DNA from: Pleurocapsa sp. PCC 7327
GTDB lineage: Bacteria; Cyanobacteriota; Cyanobacteriia; Cyanobacteriales; Microcystaceae
Length of the DNA stretch: 64,000 bases
Reading direction: 5' to 3'
Assembly (NCBI RefSeq): GCF_000317025.1
Contig: NC_019689.1
Span: forward strand, 447,501-511,500
The notes under the pieces are model-generated. The model was not told the DNA's origin. It saw only the letters and a program-made list of their open reading frames with translations, and searched no databases. Positions 61,952 to 64,000 of this stretch are shown piece by piece. Each line of letters starts with the position of its first letter. Position 1 is the stretch's first letter. Both the position numbers and the translations under genes were made by a program.

Positions 61952-62386
61952 TAGCGATTTTTTTGATTAAATGTCCTTACTTTATTGTAAGGTGTAAGGC
62001 GATCGCCTTCAGACTATTGAAGGAAAATAAATTATTGAGCATTTATAGGAGGGCGAAGAGATCGCCTCCCATTTCAACTTTCAGCCAAACTCAACTCCGC
62101 ACTTAGGAAATCAGTCCGTCAGTCACATCCGCATCCTGGTTAATTTGCTCCATGCGATCGCATCGTTGTCAAGTTCAGTAGTTCAATGGATCTCACCTAC
62201 TGTTGTCTTCTGGCGATCGCCGCAGGCGCACCTTCGGTGAGCGCGTCTTGCCCTTTAAAGGAGCGATCGTCTCCCTGTAAAGTTGCTCTGCTCAATGGAA
62301 TTTCACCTCTGGTTTGATTTTGGCGATCGTATTCAAACTATTCAGGGAAAATAGAGTTATTAGACGTTTACTCAAATCAGGTCATT
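61952..62386. other. spacer with HIP1-bracketed repeats and a scar of a lost module
   Basis: Repeats at 61999-62039 and 62326-62368 share GGCGATCG, TTCARACTATT and GGAAAATA. The first is followed by GAGCATTTATAGGAGGGCGAAG, nearly the same as the 3' end of the toxin gene at 63018-63039. The unit CTGCTCAATGGAATTTCACC and TGTTGTCTTCTGGCGATCGC recurs at 62175, 62262, 63040 and 63128. No working gene lies here. Confidence 0.6.
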
Positions 62387-62698
62387 ATGGAAGTCACTCT
62401 CAATCAGCATATTGAAATTACACCAGGGGTTAGAGGTGGAAAACCTCGAATTGCAGGCACTCGCATGACGGTTGCCGATATTGCCACTGTGTATTTACGG
62501 ATGGGACAGTCTCTGGATTTGATTGCCGGAAAATATCACCTCCCTTTAGCCTCGGTCTATGCGGCGATGGCATACTACTATGACCATCGAGATGAAATAG
62601 AGCAGAATATTCGAGAGGATGAAGCGTTCGCTGACTCGTTGCAGAGCAATTATCCCTCCCGGTTGCAGGCAAAGCTGAAGGAGTTACGCGGTGAGTGA
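62387..62698 (+). CDS. DUF433 antitoxin-like protein
   Basis: A 103-residue protein with the DUF433 winged-helix pattern: ITPGVRGGKPRIAGTRMTVADIATVYLRMGQSLDLIAGKYHLPLASVYAAMAYYYDH, split here as one domain of about 80 residues. DUF433 genes often precede a PIN-like DUF5615 gene and serve as antitoxin. The downstream gene would start at GTG 62691, overlapping this stop by 8 bases, but it is broken. The antitoxin itself looks intact. Confidence 0.88.
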   Translation: MEVTLNQHIEITPGVRGGKPRIAGTRMTVADIATVYLRMGQSLDLIAGKYHLPLASVYAAMAYYYDHRDEIEQNIREDEAFADSLQSNYPSRLQAKLKELRGE

Positions 62699-63029
62699 CC
62701 GCATTCGCTGACCTTTGGATGAAAATGTTGACCCAGATGTAGCGTTGGCTTTGCGCCGTCAGGGGATTATTGATGTGACGACGACTCGTGAGATGGGACT
62801 ACTTGGACAACTGGATGAAGTTCAGTTAGCATTCGCCTGTGAGCAAAGGCGAGCAATTGTCACTCATGGCACCGATTTTCTGAGGCTGGCTAGTCAAAGT
62901 GAAGATCGTTGGGGAGTTGCTTTTTGCAAGAAGAATGCCCGTTTGCTGGGCGAAATCATTCGTAGTTTGGTCTTGATTTACGAAGTGCTGAGTCTTGACG
63001 AGATGCGGGGCTGGATCGAGTATTTATAG
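62691..63029 (+). pseudogene. DUF5615 PIN-like toxin with an early stop codon
   Basis: GTG 62691 has AGGAG 6 bases upstream and reads MSDRIR, then TGA at 62709-62711, then LDENVDPDVALALRRQGI, the normal start region of DUF5615 PIN-like toxins (first Asp of the active site in LDEN). The rest, with VTHGTDFLRLA, is intact to TAG at 63027-63029. Unless translation restarts at TTG 62715, which has no ribosome-binding site, the toxin is not made. Confidence 0.75.
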
Positions 63030-63039
63030 GAGGGCGAAG

Positions 63040-63193
63040 CGATCGCATTCTTGTAAATTTGCTCTGCTCAATAAAACTTCACCTTCTGTTGTCTTCTGGC
63101 GACGCCCCTCTCCCGTTTTCAAGAACGGCGATCGCACTCTTGCAAAGTTAATCTGCTCAATAAAATGTCACCTTCTGTTTGATGCTGGAGATC
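63040..63193 (+). repeat. two HIP1-bracketed repeats
   Basis: Two units of about 70 bases, each starting GCGATCGCA-TCTTG and containing CTGCTCAATAAAA and CACCTTCTGTT, at 63040-63117 and 63128-63193. Related units are at 62175-62216, 62262-62330 and, more distant, 63812-63890. Confidence 0.75.
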
Positions 63194-63204
63194 GCGCCTG
63201 TTCT

Positions 63205-63741
63205 CTAGTGCTGATAGAGTCGAGTCCAAACGTTGTCACCTTGAGCTTCAATTTCGCTAAGTACACGAATCGCTTGCTCAACAATCTCTTCGTCTTCTCT
63301 ATCTCGTTCTATTCGGAATGACTTTTGGCCTGGCGCTCCTGCTTTGCGCTCCCGGTCAACACCGGAAATTACCCAGTTAATAGCATCTTCAACGAGCAAT
63401 TGGTTCGCCAGCGACGGCTCTCTGCTGCATCTTTCTGTGAGCATTTGCAGAGCTTGTCGGGCATCCATATTCTCTAGCTCTGGGAAGAAGAGCTTGAGAT
63501 CGGATAGCAAGTTTCCTCGCCCCAAGTGGTCATCATCATTGAACTGGCTTTCTTCAAGAGTTGGTCTGATTTGACCTGGTAATGGCTCCGCAGCTTTTTG
63601 CTGGGAAAGTTCTGTACCTTCGGACTCCGCATATTTCTCCTGAGACTCCGCATATTTCTCCTGAATTTGGCTAGCCCTTTCGGTTAACTTTTTCAGTCCT
63701 TCAGGATCCATCAACATTCTTTCTAATTCTATTTTTTTCAT
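63205..63741 (-). CDS. unknown acidic protein
   Basis: A 178-residue protein, strongly charged and helical, without signal or membrane segment. A 7-residue unit QEKYAES is repeated twice near residues 27-40, encoded by a 21-bp tandem repeat. The C-terminal half (DARQALQMLTERCSREPSLANQLL ... DAINWVISGVDRERK) is mostly helical. No family recognised. AGGAG precedes the ATG, which overlaps the stop of the upstream frame (ATGA), so the two are translationally coupled. Confidence 0.7.
   Translation of the reverse strand: MKKIELERMLMDPEGLKKLTERASQIQEKYAESQEKYAESEGTELSQQKAAEPLPGQIRPTLEESQFNDDDHLGRGNLLSDLKLFFPELENMDARQALQMLTERCSREPSLANQLLVEDAINWVISGVDRERKAGAPGQKSFRIERDREDEEIVEQAIRVLSEIEAQGDNVWTRLYQH
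63623..63664 (-). repeat. 21-bp tandem repeat within the unknown acidic protein gene
   Basis: Two identical 21-bp units (63623-63643, 63644-63664) encode QEKYAES twice. The perfect identity points to a recent duplication. Confidence 0.95.
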
Positions 63742-64000
63742 TGCTCCGCTCCTTGTGTTAATAACTGTAGTGTCTCTGCGTTGTTGCTCTGAATTGTTTG
63801 GATTAATTCTGGCGATCGCATGTTGCCCTTCAAAGAAGCGATCGCCCTCTCCAATACCACACTGTTCTGGATTGATTTTGGTAGGTGAGCGATCGCCAGT
63901 AACTTCAGCTCCTGAACCAGCATGAACAATGAATAGGGCATCAACAACACCGTTACGATCATTTTGTAATTAATCGGTTCCAGGGGGCAATACGATGATC
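63738..64000 (-). CDS. unknown frame at the window edge (partial)
   Basis: A frame open from the right edge to TGA at 63738-63740. The visible ATG is 63962, without ribosome-binding site, and coding may begin outside. It shows a hydrophobic stretch (TVLLMPYSLFMLVQELKLLAIAHL) and a helical C-terminus (SPELIQTIQSNNAETLQLL). Part of the DNA resembles the HIP1-bracketed repeats, which lowers confidence. Its stop overlaps the ATG of the next gene. Confidence 0.45.
   Translation of the reverse strand, partial: SSYCPLEPINYKMIVTVLLMPYSLFMLVQELKLLAIAHLPKSIQNSVVLERAIASLKGNMRSPELIQTIQSNNAETLQLLTQGAEQ

Overview
The window looks like chromosomal DNA of a unicellular or baeocyte-forming cyanobacterium. 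The octamer GCGATCGC (HIP1) is very frequent in genes and spacers, and several genes belong to photosynthetic bacteria: menB (phylloquinone), a PixJ-type bilin photoreceptor, DUF1816, a Ser/Thr kinase-GUN4 fusion, and a PspA/IM30 protein. I saw no rRNA, tRNA, CRISPR array or intact transposase. The exact genus cannot be settled from the sequence alone.

Layout. 1-9.7 kb: end of an AAA/R3H protein, small stress-type proteins, an AmrS-like radical SAM enzyme, a PhaC-like hydrolase, a large acyl-CoA synthetase/GNAT fusion, a gene-poor stretch and an EamA transporter. 9.7-14.4 kb: a proteostasis group on the minus strand, hsp20-dnaK-ftsH; hsp20 has a tandemly expanded N-terminus and a short hairpin over its Shine-Dalgarno site. 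14.7-22.2 kb: a tyrosine/homogentisate catabolic locus (hmgA, hpd, an Lrp/AsnC regulator, Uma2, an unknown conserved protein, fahA, an aminotransferase) with no maleylacetoacetate isomerase. 22.6-31.1 kb: small unknown genes, MgtC, two periplasmic binding proteins, an MFS/2-oxoglutarate dioxygenase pair and a MITE-like element. 31.1-39.3 kb: a phototaxis receptor with three GAF domains, a CheA-like protein without kinase parts, a kinase-GUN4 fusion and a MshEN protein. 39.3-43.9 kb: MidA-like methyltransferase and the fatty-acid genes plsX, fabH, fabD. 43.9-53.2 kb: pentapeptide protein, FMN reductase, an RnfD-like/DUF2330 pair, PspA, a probably frameshifted gene, DciA-like protein and menB. 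53.2-64 kb: repeats, a decayed membrane-protein gene, rlmN, a PGM1-like peptide ligase, exported redox proteins (Rieske, rubrerythrin, PepSY-type helix protein) and decaying toxin-antitoxin modules.

A second layer of repeats runs through the window. There are 7-bp tandem repeats linked to C/T-rich blocks (one inside rlmN, one inside another reading frame), a 250-bp dispersed repeat, a 50-bp palindromic element beside or inside it, a 158-bp MITE-like element with a 6-bp target duplication, and HIP1-bracketed repeats around the toxin-antitoxin remnants.

The two most promising leads for something undescribed are the unknown protein at 18553-19428, sitting where the missing isomerase of tyrosine breakdown would be expected, and the mobile repeat families with filled and unfilled sites. 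The phototaxis pair and the hsp20 leader are also worth testing.
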